Shown one piece after another: positions 1-6,825 of a DNA stretch of 27,620 nt. Source of the DNA: Propionibacteriaceae bacterium UBA6122. Its GTDB lineage: Bacteria; Actinomycetota; Actinomycetes; Propionibacteriales; Propionibacteriaceae. Numbering within the stretch: position 1 is the first letter of the stretch; every line of letters begins with the position of its first letter. The notes beneath the pieces were generated by a model. That model was not told the DNA's origin. It did not search any database and saw only the letters and a program-made list of their open reading frames with translations. A program made the position numbers and the translations under genes. The stretch lies in contig DIVW01000012.1 of assembly GCA_002428365.1 (NCBI GenBank), positions 1 through 27,620 of the forward strand. The letters are read 5' to 3'.

Positions 1-1
1 G

Positions 2-397
2 GCCGGCGTGGTTTTCCTGATCTATTTGGCCTTCACCTACCTGCGGGCGGCTTGGCGCGGTGAGGTTGCGGCCCGCGATCTAGGGGTCGGCGGCGTTGAC
101 ACTGCGCGAGAGGCTTTCGTGCGCGGCCTGCTCACCGACCTGCTGAACCCGAAGATGGCGGTGTTCTACCTCACGGTGCTGCCGCTGTTCCTGCCGGTCG
201 GCTACCCGCCGGCCCTGGCTGGCGCCATGCTGGCCGGAGTGCACGTGCTGGTGGCATTCGTTTGGTTCACGGTGGTGATCCTTGGCGCGAATGCCGTCCG
301 TGGCTTCCTGGCCAGTAGGCGCGGCACCCGAATCGTCGACGGAACGGCAGGGGTGGCCATGCTGGGATTCGGAGTTGCCCTGGGCTTGGAGCGTTAG
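2..397 (+). CDS. LysE/RhtB-family amino-acid exporter, 3' part
   Basis: C-terminal part of a LysE-type translocator; the reading frame is open to the left edge, so the true start is outside the window and the GTG at 8 is internal. Such inner-membrane proteins export amino acids or related small molecules. The visible part has the family's hydrophobic pattern: a helix at the left edge, the LNPKMAVFYL segment (matching the family NP-K-A-x-F-F signature) and two further C-terminal membrane segments ending GVALGLER. Substrate cannot be read from this fragment. Its stop codon overlaps the end of a possible small ORF on the other strand. Family call is confident; specificity is unknown. Confidence 0.8.
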   Translation, partial: AGVVFLIYLAFTYLRAAWRGEVAARDLGVGGVDTAREAFVRGLLTDLLNPKMAVFYLTVLPLFLPVGYPPALAGAMLAGVHVLVAFVWFTVVILGANAVRGFLASRRGTRIVDGTAGVAMLGFGVALGLER

Positions 398-516
398 CGG
401 GCGGACGCGGCCATAGCAATGGCAATGGTCTGGCGACAGCCGCCCGTGCAGTCAGGCATTTCGAGCAGTATCAGCGCCGCCAGTAGGGCCGTCATCGCAA
501 AGATTCGTCTCTTCAT
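394..516 (-). CDS. possible 40-residue membrane or secreted peptide
   Basis: Candidate small gene that I do not recognise. ATG at 516 is preceded by AGGTGA four bases upstream, a reasonable ribosome site. The 40-residue product starts MKRRIFAM, runs into a hydrophobic stretch (TALLAALILLE, about residues 9-19), then has a C-x3-C pair (PDCTGGC, Cys24 and Cys28) and a second mildly hydrophobic, small-residue tail. This looks like a signal peptide or one-pass membrane peptide. It lies downstream of the prenyltransferase on the same strand, and its last codons overlap the end of the exporter gene antiparallel. An inverted repeat sits immediately upstream. It could be chance; conservation in relatives would decide. 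Confidence 0.35.
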   Translation of the reverse strand: MKRRIFAMTALLAALILLEMPDCTGGCRQTIAIAMAASAR

Positions 517-530
517 TGCTTCACCTGGGG

Positions 531-569
531 TTTGGGTGCAAAGGGGTGTAGCTAGATTGTGCACCCAAA
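531..569. repeat. 10-bp inverted repeat, possible operator
   Basis: TTTGGGTGCA at 531-540 is repeated exactly in inverted orientation as TGCACCCAAA at 560-569, with a 19-base spacer. It lies 15-53 bases upstream of the possible small ORF starting at 516, where an operator would be expected. No T-run follows on either side, so a terminator is less likely. Confidence 0.4.
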
Positions 570-601
570 ACCGCCAAAAGAGAACAGCGTTCGCAACATT
601 T

Positions 602-634
602 CCATCAGTGCGCGCCCCTTGGCGCTGCCGATGG
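602..634 (-). terminator. weak hairpin after the prenyltransferase gene
   Basis: A compound stem downstream of the prenyltransferase stop: CCATC (602-606) pairs with GATGG (630-634), and inside it GCGCC (612-616) with GGCGC (621-625). There is no U-tract, so this may be a weak or Rho-assisted terminator or nothing. Confidence 0.25.
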
Positions 635-649
635 CCGGGGTTTCTTGCC

Positions 650-1558
650 TCAGCCGAAGACGGCCACTGCCATCGGGATCGCCCACAGCACGGCGAAAAC
701 CTGGAGGGTGCGGTCAGTTAGCACCACGTCCTCGGGCTCGCCGGCTTGGCCTTGGTCGACCTTCATCGCGTACCTGAGCAGCGCGAGGGTGAAGGGGGCG
801 ATGGAGATCGCGCTCCAGGAGACGCCCAGCGGCTGCGGGCCGGGGAGTTCGAAGGCCCAAAGGCTGTAGGACATGATGACGATGGCGATCGAGATCGACC
901 ACACTTCGCGCAGGTAGGACTTGGTGTAGCGCTCCAGGCTGGCTCGAGTGCCAGCTTCGTTACCCAGCTCCTTGAGTTCGGAGTAACGCTTGCCAGCCAC
1001 CATGAACAATGAGCCGAACGAGGCCACCAGGAGGAACCACTGGCTCAAGTGGAGGTTGGACGCCACGCCACCAGCCACTGCCCGCAGCAGGAATCCCGCC
1101 GCCACCATGGCCAGGTCGATGATCGGCTGATTCTTCAGGAAGAAGGAGTAGGCCACCTGAAGCACCCAGTAGAAGGCGAGCACCGCGCCGAGCAGCGGCG
1201 CCACCCAGAAACCGATGGTCAGGGCCGCGATCACAGTGATAACTGCCAATACCCAGGCCACGGTGGGGGAGAGTTCGCCGGCGGCGATCGGTCGGAAGCG
1301 CTTCTTGGGGTGAAGTCGATCGGCCTCGACGTCGCGAACGTCGTTGATCAGGTAGATCGAAGCGCTGACCAGGCTGAAGGCGAGAAAGGCCCACAGTGAG
1401 GGGATCAGCACCGCTGGGCTGAGCAGTTGGCCAGCGGCAACAGGCGCGGCCAACACCAGCACGTTCTTCACCCACTGCTTGGGGCGCATGGCCCGCAGCC
1501 AGGCGGGCAGTGCGGATTTGGTCGGCGGGATTTCGGCGATCTGATCGGTTTGAGCCAT
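650..1558 (-). CDS. decaprenyl-phosphate phosphoribosyltransferase (UbiA family)
   Basis: Predicted to transfer phosphoribose from PRPP to decaprenyl phosphate, the first step towards decaprenylphosphoryl-arabinose used for arabinan polymers (M. tuberculosis Rv3806c). Multi-pass membrane protein, 302 aa. Residues 25-43 (RPKQWVKNVLVLAAP region), the Mg-binding NDxxDxxxD motif as NDVRDVEAD at 72-80, KKRFRPIAAG at 85-94, the second loop YSFFLKNQPIIDL at 137-149 and LSQWFLLV...FMVAGKRY at 171-192 match Rv3806c closely as I recall it. ATG 1558 places about 25 residues before RPKQWVKN, as in the family. An alternative ATG at 1627 overlaps the tetR stop (ATGA) and would add 23 low-complexity residues. 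A TANNNT box (TAACCT) lies ten bases before 1558. Probably cotranscribed with tetR. Confidence 0.9.
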   Translation of the reverse strand: MAQTDQIAEIPPTKSALPAWLRAMRPKQWVKNVLVLAAPVAAGQLLSPAVLIPSLWAFLAFSLVSASIYLINDVRDVEADRLHPKKRFRPIAAGELSPTVAWVLAVITVIAALTIGFWVAPLLGAVLAFYWVLQVAYSFFLKNQPIIDLAMVAAGFLLRAVAGGVASNLHLSQWFLLVASFGSLFMVAGKRYSELKELGNEAGTRASLERYTKSYLREVWSISIAIVIMSYSLWAFELPGPQPLGVSWSAISIAPFTLALLRYAMKVDQGQAGEPEDVVLTDRTLQVFAVLWAIPMAVAVFG

Positions 1559-1623
1559 AGCGGGGAAAAGGTTACCCGAGTGTTGGTCGGCGCCGGCCGG
1601 TGCCGGGCTGGGCCTGGGCGCTT

Positions 1624-2235
1624 TCATCGGCCCCAGTCGCCTAAGGCGCCTTCCAGGGCGCCCAGGGCTGCCTCGATCAGGGAGTGGCGTTCGTCGTCCG
1701 GGCAGCCGGAGTCGACCCAGTGCAGGCAGGCCTGGTCCAAAAAGCCGAAATACCCCCACAGGGCGAACTCGTGCCGGGCCCAAGTTGCCGGCTGGAGGAG
1801 CTGGCGTAGTCGGTCGACATAGGCGCTGCGGGCGCGGTGGCGCACCTCGAGCGCTTCGCGTGGCTCCTCGCCCCCACGCAGTGGGGTGGCCCAGCTGTCG
1901 GGGTGGCTGGCGACGTGATCGAGATAGACCAGCAGTGAGGTGCGGACGCGATCCCGGGCCGGTACTCCTGGGCTGAGTTGGGCATCAGCTTCGCGCTGAG
2001 CTTCGACCAGGTCGGTGATGGCGCCCTCGACGACGGTGGCGTAAAGGTTGGCCTTGCTGCCGAAGTAATGGAAGACCAGGGCGGTCGAGGAGCCGGCTCG
2101 TTCGGCAATCTGGCCCACCGAGACTGCGGCGTAGGCGGTGGTGGCATAGAGGCTGCGGGCCGCGTCCAGGATCGCCTCTCGGCGTTCTTCCACGTCAAGG
2201 CGTAGGCGTGGGGATCGGGCTGTGGGTGCGGTCAC
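1624..2235 (-). CDS. TetR-family transcriptional regulator
   Basis: DNA-binding repressor, 203 aa. The N-terminal third is a TetR helix-turn-helix domain: RREAILDAARSLY (18-30), then the recognition region VGQIAERAGSSTALVFHYFGSKANLY (about 40-65). The C-terminal ligand domain is unassigned. I chose GTG 2235 over ATG 2244 because TAGGAT (2248-2243) ends exactly seven bases before it, the same leaderless arrangement seen at several other genes here, whereas ATG 2244 would overlap that box and has no usable Shine-Dalgarno. It is divergent from the GH13 gene across a 69-base gap and precedes the prenyltransferase gene by 65 bases, so both are candidate targets. Confidence 0.88.
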   Translation of the reverse strand: MTAPTARSPRLRLDVEERREAILDAARSLYATTAYAAVSVGQIAERAGSSTALVFHYFGSKANLYATVVEGAITDLVEAQREADAQLSPGVPARDRVRTSLLVYLDHVASHPDSWATPLRGGEEPREALEVRHRARSAYVDRLRQLLQPATWARHEFALWGYFGFLDQACLHWVDSGCPDDERHSLIEAALGALEGALGDWGR

Positions 2236-2242
2236 ACTGGCC

Positions 2243-2248
2243 ATCCTA
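2243..2248 (-). promoter_or_regulatory. -10 box of tetR (TAGGAT, leaderless type)
   Basis: TAGGAT on the minus strand followed by seven bases and GTG 2235. The predicted transcription start coincides with the start codon, so the mRNA would be leaderless. Inference from spacing and from identical arrangements elsewhere in the window. Confidence 0.5.
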
Positions 2249-2253
2249 CCCGT

Positions 2254-2283
2254 TATTGATCTATAGTCAGTAGCGGTATTGAT
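2254..2283. promoter_or_regulatory. candidate operator and GH13 promoter in the tetR/GH13 gap
   Basis: The divergent gap is clearly more AT-rich than its surroundings. It contains a direct repeat TATTGAT at 2254-2260 and 2277-2283 and, between the copies, TATAGT at 2262-2267, a good -10 box for the GH13 gene (start near 2274). A TetR dimer here could control both directions. No clean palindrome of typical TetR type is visible. Confidence 0.4.
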
Positions 2284-2304
2284 TCAGAGTTAATAGGAGT
2301 GCTG

Positions 2305-3522
2305 GTGTCTCTTCTCGATCACGCGATCTGGTGGCACGTATACCCGCTGGGGGCCTGTGGGGCCCCGATCCACGACGCCGAGCTGACTCCGGCCCACCGG
2401 CTGGACAGGTTGGAATCCTGGCTTGACTACGCCATTGAGCTGGGTTGCTCTGGGCTGCTGCTCGGGCCGATCTTCGCCTCGGCCAGTCATGGCTACGACA
2501 CCCTCGACTACTTCCGCATTGACCCGCGCCTTGGCGACGACGCCGATTTCGACCACCTGGTGGCCGAGGCGAGCAAGCGCGGCCTTTCGATCATGGCCGA
2601 CGGGGTCTTCAATCACGTTGCCATTGGCAACGATCTCGTCACCAGGGCCGTCGCCGAAGGTGCCGGCCTGATCCGGCTCGAAGCCGGGCCGGACGGTCCG
2701 CGTCCGCGGGGCTGGGAAGGTCACGGGGACCTGGCCGAGCTCGACCATGCCAATCCTGCGGTGGCTGATCTGGTGACCGAGGTCATGCTGCACTGGCTGC
2801 GCCGCGGCATCGCTGGTTGGCGCCTGGACGTGGCCTATGCCGTCCCGGCGGAGTTCTGGCATGAGGTGCTGGGCCGGGTCCGGGCGGAATTCCCGCGGGC
2901 GATCTTCCTCGGCGAGGTCATCCATGGTGACTACACCGAGATCGCCACTGCGGCCAGCCTGGACTCGGTGACCCAATATGAGTTGTGGAAGGCGATCTGG
3001 AGTTCGCTGACCGATCAGAACCTATGGGAGCTGGCCTGGGGGCTGGAACGCCACCAGCAGTTCTCCGCCGAACTGGTCACCCAGACCTTCGTCGGCAACC
3101 ACGATGTGGCCAGGATCGCCACTCTGGTGGGGGATGGCGGGGCAGCGTTGGCTGCGCTGATCCTGCTCACCTTGCCCGGGATGCCCAGCATCTACTACGG
3201 CGATGAGCAGGGCTTCCGGGGAGCGAAAGGCGAGGGCTTCCATGCCGATGACCAACTTCGTCCGCCGCTGCCGGCCAACCCGGCCGAATTAGCCCCGGAC
3301 GGTTGGTGGCTCTACCGGCATTACCAGGATCTGATTGGGCTGCGGCGCCGCAACCCCTGGATCACCCGAGGCGAAGTTGAGGTGGTGGCCAAGGAGAACA
3401 CCTCGATCACCTATCGGGTCACCGGTACCGGCCAGTTGCTGGAAGTGGAGCTCTGGCTGGAACCGGAGCCGCGGGCCGCGATCAGCCTGAATGGCGTACC
3501 GGCCTACCAGTGGCCGCGCTGA
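2305..3522 (+). CDS. GH13 alpha-amylase-family glycosidase
   Basis: Cytoplasmic (no signal peptide) glycoside hydrolase or transglycosidase of the GH13 clan, 405 aa, acting on alpha-linked glucans or small glucosides. All four conserved regions are intact: region I MADGVFNH (Asp99, His104), region II GWRLDVAY with nucleophile Asp175, region III FLGEVIHG with acid/base Glu204, region IV FVGNHD with Asp267. The (beta/alpha)8 barrel begins at WWHVYPLG (9-16) and ends near residue 345; a short C-terminal beta domain follows. At 405 aa it is shorter than most GH13 enzymes, having a reduced B domain. GTG 2305 is favoured because AGGAG (2295-2299) lies five bases before it; GTG 2299 is the in-frame alternative. 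Exact substrate is not readable. Divergent from tetR, convergent with maf. Confidence 0.88.
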   Translation: MSLLDHAIWWHVYPLGACGAPIHDAELTPAHRLDRLESWLDYAIELGCSGLLLGPIFASASHGYDTLDYFRIDPRLGDDADFDHLVAEASKRGLSIMADGVFNHVAIGNDLVTRAVAEGAGLIRLEAGPDGPRPRGWEGHGDLAELDHANPAVADLVTEVMLHWLRRGIAGWRLDVAYAVPAEFWHEVLGRVRAEFPRAIFLGEVIHGDYTEIATAASLDSVTQYELWKAIWSSLTDQNLWELAWGLERHQQFSAELVTQTFVGNHDVARIATLVGDGGAALAALILLTLPGMPSIYYGDEQGFRGAKGEGFHADDQLRPPLPANPAELAPDGWWLYRHYQDLIGLRRRNPWITRGEVEVVAKENTSITYRVTGTGQLLEVELWLEPEPRAAISLNGVPAYQWPR

Positions 3523-3532
3523 GGTTGGTCGC

Positions 3533-4177
3533 TCAGCGCTGATTGGTGGCCGGTTGCCACATCGTGTGCCAAGCGACGCCGTGCTCGGCGAACATCCGCC
3601 GCAATAGCGGCAGGCTGATGCCCACCACATTGTGCGGATCGCCGCACATGGTGGTCACGTAGGCACCGCCCAAACCGTCAATGGTGAAGGCGCCAGCTAC
3701 TCGCAGCGGTTCGCCACTGGCCACGTAGGCCTCGATCTCGGCGTCGTCGATGTTGGCGAAGACCACTTCGGTGGTCGCTACCGCAGAGGTGGCATCAGTC
3801 TGGCCACCGATCCGGGAGGCCACATGGTGGCCGGTGTGCAGCCGGGCGGTGCGGCCGCGCATTCGCCGCCAGCGCTCAATCGCTTGAGCGCCACCAACGG
3901 GTTTACCCATTGGCTCACCGTCCAACTCCAAGAGCGAATCGCAGGCCACCACCAGTACGTCCTCGGTTCCCCCGAGTCCTTCGAAGACCGCGCTGGCCTT
4001 GGCTTTTGCCAAGGTCGCCACCAGCCCGATCACGTCGGCCGCAGTGAACGCGTCCTCATCAAGATCGGAGACGATCACCTCCGGGTTGAGTCCGGCGGCG
4101 GTGAGGGTGGCTAATCGGGCTGGCGAAGCTGAGGCCAAGATCAGCCGCGGCGGTTGGTTGGCCGATCCCCCCGTCAC
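3533..4177 (-). CDS. maf: Maf-family nucleotide pyrophosphatase
   Basis: House-cleaning nucleoside triphosphate pyrophosphatase that removes non-canonical or excess nucleotides, with a reported link to septum formation in some bacteria. 214 aa. Family signatures in order: LILASASPARL (12-22), VACDSLLELDGEPMGKP (Asp/Glu metal site), RRMRGRTARLHTG, GEPLRVAGAFTIDGLGG and GDPHNVVGISLPLLRRM near the C-terminus. Start GTG 4177 shares four bases (GTGA) with the accE stop, so translation is probably coupled. It is the last gene of accD-accE-maf, the order also known from mycobacteria. The gene ends ten bases from the convergent GH13 stop with no visible terminator. Confidence 0.93.
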   Translation of the reverse strand: MTGGSANQPPRLILASASPARLATLTAAGLNPEVIVSDLDEDAFTAADVIGLVATLAKAKASAVFEGLGGTEDVLVVACDSLLELDGEPMGKPVGGAQAIERWRRMRGRTARLHTGHHVASRIGGQTDATSAVATTEVVFANIDDAEIEAYVASGEPLRVAGAFTIDGLGGAYVTTMCGDPHNVVGISLPLLRRMFAEHGVAWHTMWQPATNQR

Positions 4178-4401
4178 CGGCGGAAGGTACTACGCCAAGC
4201 CTCTCGGCCAGGAAGCGCCGGGTTGCGAACCGTGTGCCAGTAGGAACGCCAGCCCCCGGCCACCGTCCCGGTGTAGGGAGCGTGCGGGGAGGGGCGGCCA
4301 CGCCGAGCTGCCACCACCACCGCGGTGACGGCAGCCAACTCTTCGTCGGTGGGATCCCCGGAGACGACCTGGAGCACCTGTTCGGGCGGGGCGCCGTTCA
4401 C
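4174..4401 (-). CDS. accE: acyl-CoA carboxylase epsilon subunit
   Basis: Small accessory subunit (75 aa) that in actinobacteria stabilises and stimulates the AccA/AccD acyl-CoA carboxylase complex. The C-terminal signature is visible: a Trp-rich segment GGWRSYWHTVRNPALPG. The N-terminal half (PPEQVLQVVSGDPTDEELAAVTAVV) matches the conserved VVRGxPTxEELAALxAVL pattern of the family. Start GTG 4401 overlaps the accD stop by four bases (GTGA), and its own stop overlaps maf in the same way. Assignment rests on these motifs plus its position directly behind accD. Confidence 0.9.
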   Translation of the reverse strand: MNGAPPEQVLQVVSGDPTDEELAAVTAVVVAARRGRPSPHAPYTGTVAGGWRSYWHTVRNPALPGREAWRSTFRR

Positions 4402-5984
4402 AGCGGGATGTTCCCATGCTTCTTGGGCGGCAGTTGCTGGCGCTTGGTGCGCAGCAGCCGCAGCACGCGAATCACCTGGGCCCGGGTGTCGTGGGGGTAG
4501 ATGACCTTGTCGATGTAGCCGCGCTCGGCCGCAACATAGGGGTTGGCCAGCGTGTCGTTGTACTCGTCGATCAGCTCGGTGCGGCGGGCGGTCGGGTCGT
4601 CAGCATCGGCCAGGTCCTTGCGGTAAAGGATGTTCACCGCACCCTCAGCGCCCATGACGGCGATCTGAGCGGTCGGCCAGGCCAGGTTCACATCCGCGCC
4701 CAGCGGCTTGGAACCCATCACGCAGTACGCGCCGCCGTAGGCCTTGCGGGTGATCACGGTCAGCAGCGGCACGGTGGCTTCGGCGTAGGCGTAAATGATC
4801 TTCGCGCCCCGGTGAATGATGCCGTCCCACTCCTGATCGGTGCCGGGCAGGAAGCCGGGCACGTCAACGAAGGTGAGCACTGGAATGTTGAACGCATCGC
4901 AGGTACGGACGAAGCGGGCGGCCTTTTCGGAGGCCTTGATGTCCAGGCAGCCGGCGTAAACCATCGGCTGGTTGGCCACGACACCAATGGAGCGGCCCTC
5001 GACCCGGCCGAAGCCGCAGATGATGTTCGGCGCGTACAAGCCGTGAACCTCGAGGAAGTCGTCGTCGTCCAGGACGCGCTTGATGACCTCGTGCATGTCG
5101 TAAGGCTGGTTCGCGCCGTCGGGAATGACGGTGTCCAGCGCCAAGTCGTGCTCGGTGATGGTGAGGTCAACTTCCTCCTCCTCGAAGACCGGCGGGTCTT
5201 CGAGGTTGTTCTGCGGCAGGAAGGTGATCAGCTGGCGGACGTACTCAAGGGCGTCGTTCTCGTCGGCGGCCAGGTAGTGGGAGTTACCCGACTTGGTCGA
5301 GTGCGTGCGGCCACCGCCGAGCTCCTCCATGGTGACGTCCTCGCCGGTGACGGTCTTGATGACCGCCGGGCCGGTGATGAACATCTGGGAGGTCTGGTCG
5401 ACCATCACCACGAAGTCAGTCAGCGCTGGGGAGTACACGTGGCCACCGGCCGCAGCACCCATGATCAGCGAGATTTGCGGGATCACGCCGGAGGCAAGGG
5501 TGTTGCGACGGAAGATCTTGGCGTACAGGTCCAGCGAGACGACGCCCTCCTGGATTCGCGCGCCGCCGCCTTCGTTGATGCCGATGATCGGGCACCCGGT
5601 CTTGATGGCAAAGTCGAGGATCTTGACGATCTTTTCGCCGTACACCTCGCCCAGGGCGCCACCGAACAGGGTTACGTCCTGGCTGAAGACACACACCGGG
5701 CGGCCGTGGATCGAGCCCACCCCAGTGATGACGCCATCGGTATAGGGCCGCTTGGCCTCCATCCCGAAGGCGGTGCTGCGATGGCGGGAAAACTCGTCGA
5801 ATTCGGTGAAGGTGCCCTCATCAAGGAGGGCGAGTACCCTCTCGCGCGCGGTCATCTTGCCCTGCGCGTGCACCTTCTCGATTGCGGCGGGCGCGGCTGG
5901 GTTTTTGGCCTGCTCGATTCGCTCGCCGAGGTCGGCGATCTTGCCCCTAGTCGTATGTATGTCCGGCTGCATGGGGGGAACCAT
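4398..5984 (-). CDS. accD: acyl-CoA (propionyl-CoA type) carboxylase beta subunit
   Basis: Carboxyltransferase subunit that moves CO2 from carboxybiotin to an acyl-CoA, giving methylmalonyl- or malonyl-CoA. 528 aa, full length. It aligns almost end to end with actinobacterial PccB/AccD5: QPDIHTTRGKIADL near the N-terminus, first oxyanion region EGGGARIQEG (138-147), MVDQTSQMFITGP (194-206), second half DVPGFLPGTDQEWDG (374-388) and the C-terminal QLPPKKHGNIPL. Residue 421, in GGAYCVMGSK, is Cys where I recall S. coelicolor PccB having Asp422 (propionyl-selective) and AccB Ile. ATG 5984 is used; ATG 5972 is an equally possible start, as neither has a clear Shine-Dalgarno. First gene of an operon with accE and maf; only 36 bases from divergent birA. 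Confidence 0.95.
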   Translation of the reverse strand: MVPPMQPDIHTTRGKIADLGERIEQAKNPAAPAAIEKVHAQGKMTARERVLALLDEGTFTEFDEFSRHRSTAFGMEAKRPYTDGVITGVGSIHGRPVCVFSQDVTLFGGALGEVYGEKIVKILDFAIKTGCPIIGINEGGGARIQEGVVSLDLYAKIFRRNTLASGVIPQISLIMGAAAGGHVYSPALTDFVVMVDQTSQMFITGPAVIKTVTGEDVTMEELGGGRTHSTKSGNSHYLAADENDALEYVRQLITFLPQNNLEDPPVFEEEEVDLTITEHDLALDTVIPDGANQPYDMHEVIKRVLDDDDFLEVHGLYAPNIICGFGRVEGRSIGVVANQPMVYAGCLDIKASEKAARFVRTCDAFNIPVLTFVDVPGFLPGTDQEWDGIIHRGAKIIYAYAEATVPLLTVITRKAYGGAYCVMGSKPLGADVNLAWPTAQIAVMGAEGAVNILYRKDLADADDPTARRTELIDEYNDTLANPYVAAERGYIDKVIYPHDTRAQVIRVLRLLRTKRQQLPPKKHGNIPL

Positions 5985-6008
5985 AGCGGGCAGTTGGGGT
6001 AAACGTCA

Positions 6009-6014
6009 TAGGGT
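6009..6014 (+). promoter_or_regulatory. -10 box of birA (TAGGGT, leaderless type)
   Basis: TAGGGT, six bases, then GTG 6021. It lies inside the 36-base gap to accD, so the two divergent promoters must overlap. Confidence 0.5.
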
Positions 6015-6020
6015 CGGGGG

Positions 6021-6797
6021 GTGAATTCCACCTTGGGAACGGAATGGACCGCCGCAGCCGTGGCTCGATTGGGTCCGCCGTGGGTAGCTGTCCGGCGGGT
6101 CGCGAGCACCGGATCAACCAATGCCGACCTGGCCGCCAAGGCCCGTGCCGGGGCCCCTAGTGGCACAGTGCTGGTGGCCGATCACCAGACCAGTGGGCGG
6201 GGTCGACTGGACCGTTCCTGGACGGCGCCGGCAGGGGCGTCGCTGGCGATCTCGGCGTTGTTGCGGCCGCCAGCGCAGACTCCGGCGGAGCGTTGGCTCT
6301 GGCTGCCGTTGGTGGCCGGGCTGGCGGTGGCTGATGCGCTGAAGCAAGCCGGGGCGGCAGCTGAACTGAAGTGGCCCAACGACGTCCTGATTGAGGGACG
6401 GAAGATCTGCGGCATCCTCGCCGAGCGGATCGCTGGCGATGATCCGGCGGTGGTGATCGGCATGGGCATCAATACGGCACTGGCAGCCGACCAGTTGCCG
6501 GTGCCGAGCGCCACTTCGCTGCGGCTGGCCGGGGTGCAGATCGCCGATGAGGACTTGATCGGCGCGGTGTTGGGTTCGCTTGGTGGTTGGTATCGGCGCT
6601 GGTTGGCCGGCGTTGACCTCAGCGATGAACTCAGCGATCGCTGCAGCACCATCGGGCGTCCGGTGCGAGTGGAGCTGAGTGGCACCGAGTCGGTTCTCGG
6701 CGAGGCAATCGGAATCGATGCCGACGGCAGGCTGTTGGTGCGCACCGCTGCTGGTGTTCGGCCATTCGCCGCCGGTGATGTGATTCATCTGCGCTGA
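6021..6797 (+). CDS. birA: biotin--[acetyl-CoA-carboxylase] ligase
   Basis: Activates biotin to biotinyl-AMP and attaches it to the lysine of the biotin carboxyl carrier domain, the partner of the neighbouring carboxylase. 258 aa. Visible motifs: STGSTNADL (29-37), the adenylate loop HQTSGRGRLDRSW (55-67), KWPNDVL with the catalytic Lys (117-123), GILAE (131-135) and a C-terminal SH3-like domain ending ADGRLLVRTAAGVRPFAAGDV. It lacks the N-terminal helix-turn-helix of E. coli BirA, so it is a group I ligase without repressor function. GTG 6021 has no convincing Shine-Dalgarno but sits six bases after a TAGGGT box. Same placement beside accD as in mycobacteria. Confidence 0.94.
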   Translation: MNSTLGTEWTAAAVARLGPPWVAVRRVASTGSTNADLAAKARAGAPSGTVLVADHQTSGRGRLDRSWTAPAGASLAISALLRPPAQTPAERWLWLPLVAGLAVADALKQAGAAAELKWPNDVLIEGRKICGILAERIAGDDPAVVIGMGINTALAADQLPVPSATSLRLAGVQIADEDLIGAVLGSLGGWYRRWLAGVDLSDELSDRCSTIGRPVRVELSGTESVLGEAIGIDADGRLLVRTAAGVRPFAAGDVIHLR

Positions 6798-6813
6798 GCC
6801 GACGGTGGTGTGC

Positions 6814-6819
6814 CACGAT
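6814..6819 (+). promoter_or_regulatory. possible -10 box of the PH-domain gene
   Basis: CACGAT followed by six bases and ATG 6826; a weaker match to TANNNT but with the same leaderless spacing as neighbouring genes and no Shine-Dalgarno. Confidence 0.3.
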
Positions 6820-6825
6820 TGGCAC

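Noticed and set aside
1559..1783. 75-residue N-terminal extension of the prenyltransferase
   Set aside because: It runs back through tetR coding sequence and is Pro/Arg/Gly-rich; the family N-terminus fits ATG 1558.
2290..2976. 228-codon minus-strand frame over the GH13 gene
   Set aside because: Shadow of an intact GH13 gene with all four catalytic regions on the plus strand.
4416..6002. 528-codon open frame antisense to the carboxylase beta gene
   Set aside because: Mirror of accD in a high-GC reading frame; its protein shows no family pattern, while the minus strand gives an end-to-end PccB match.
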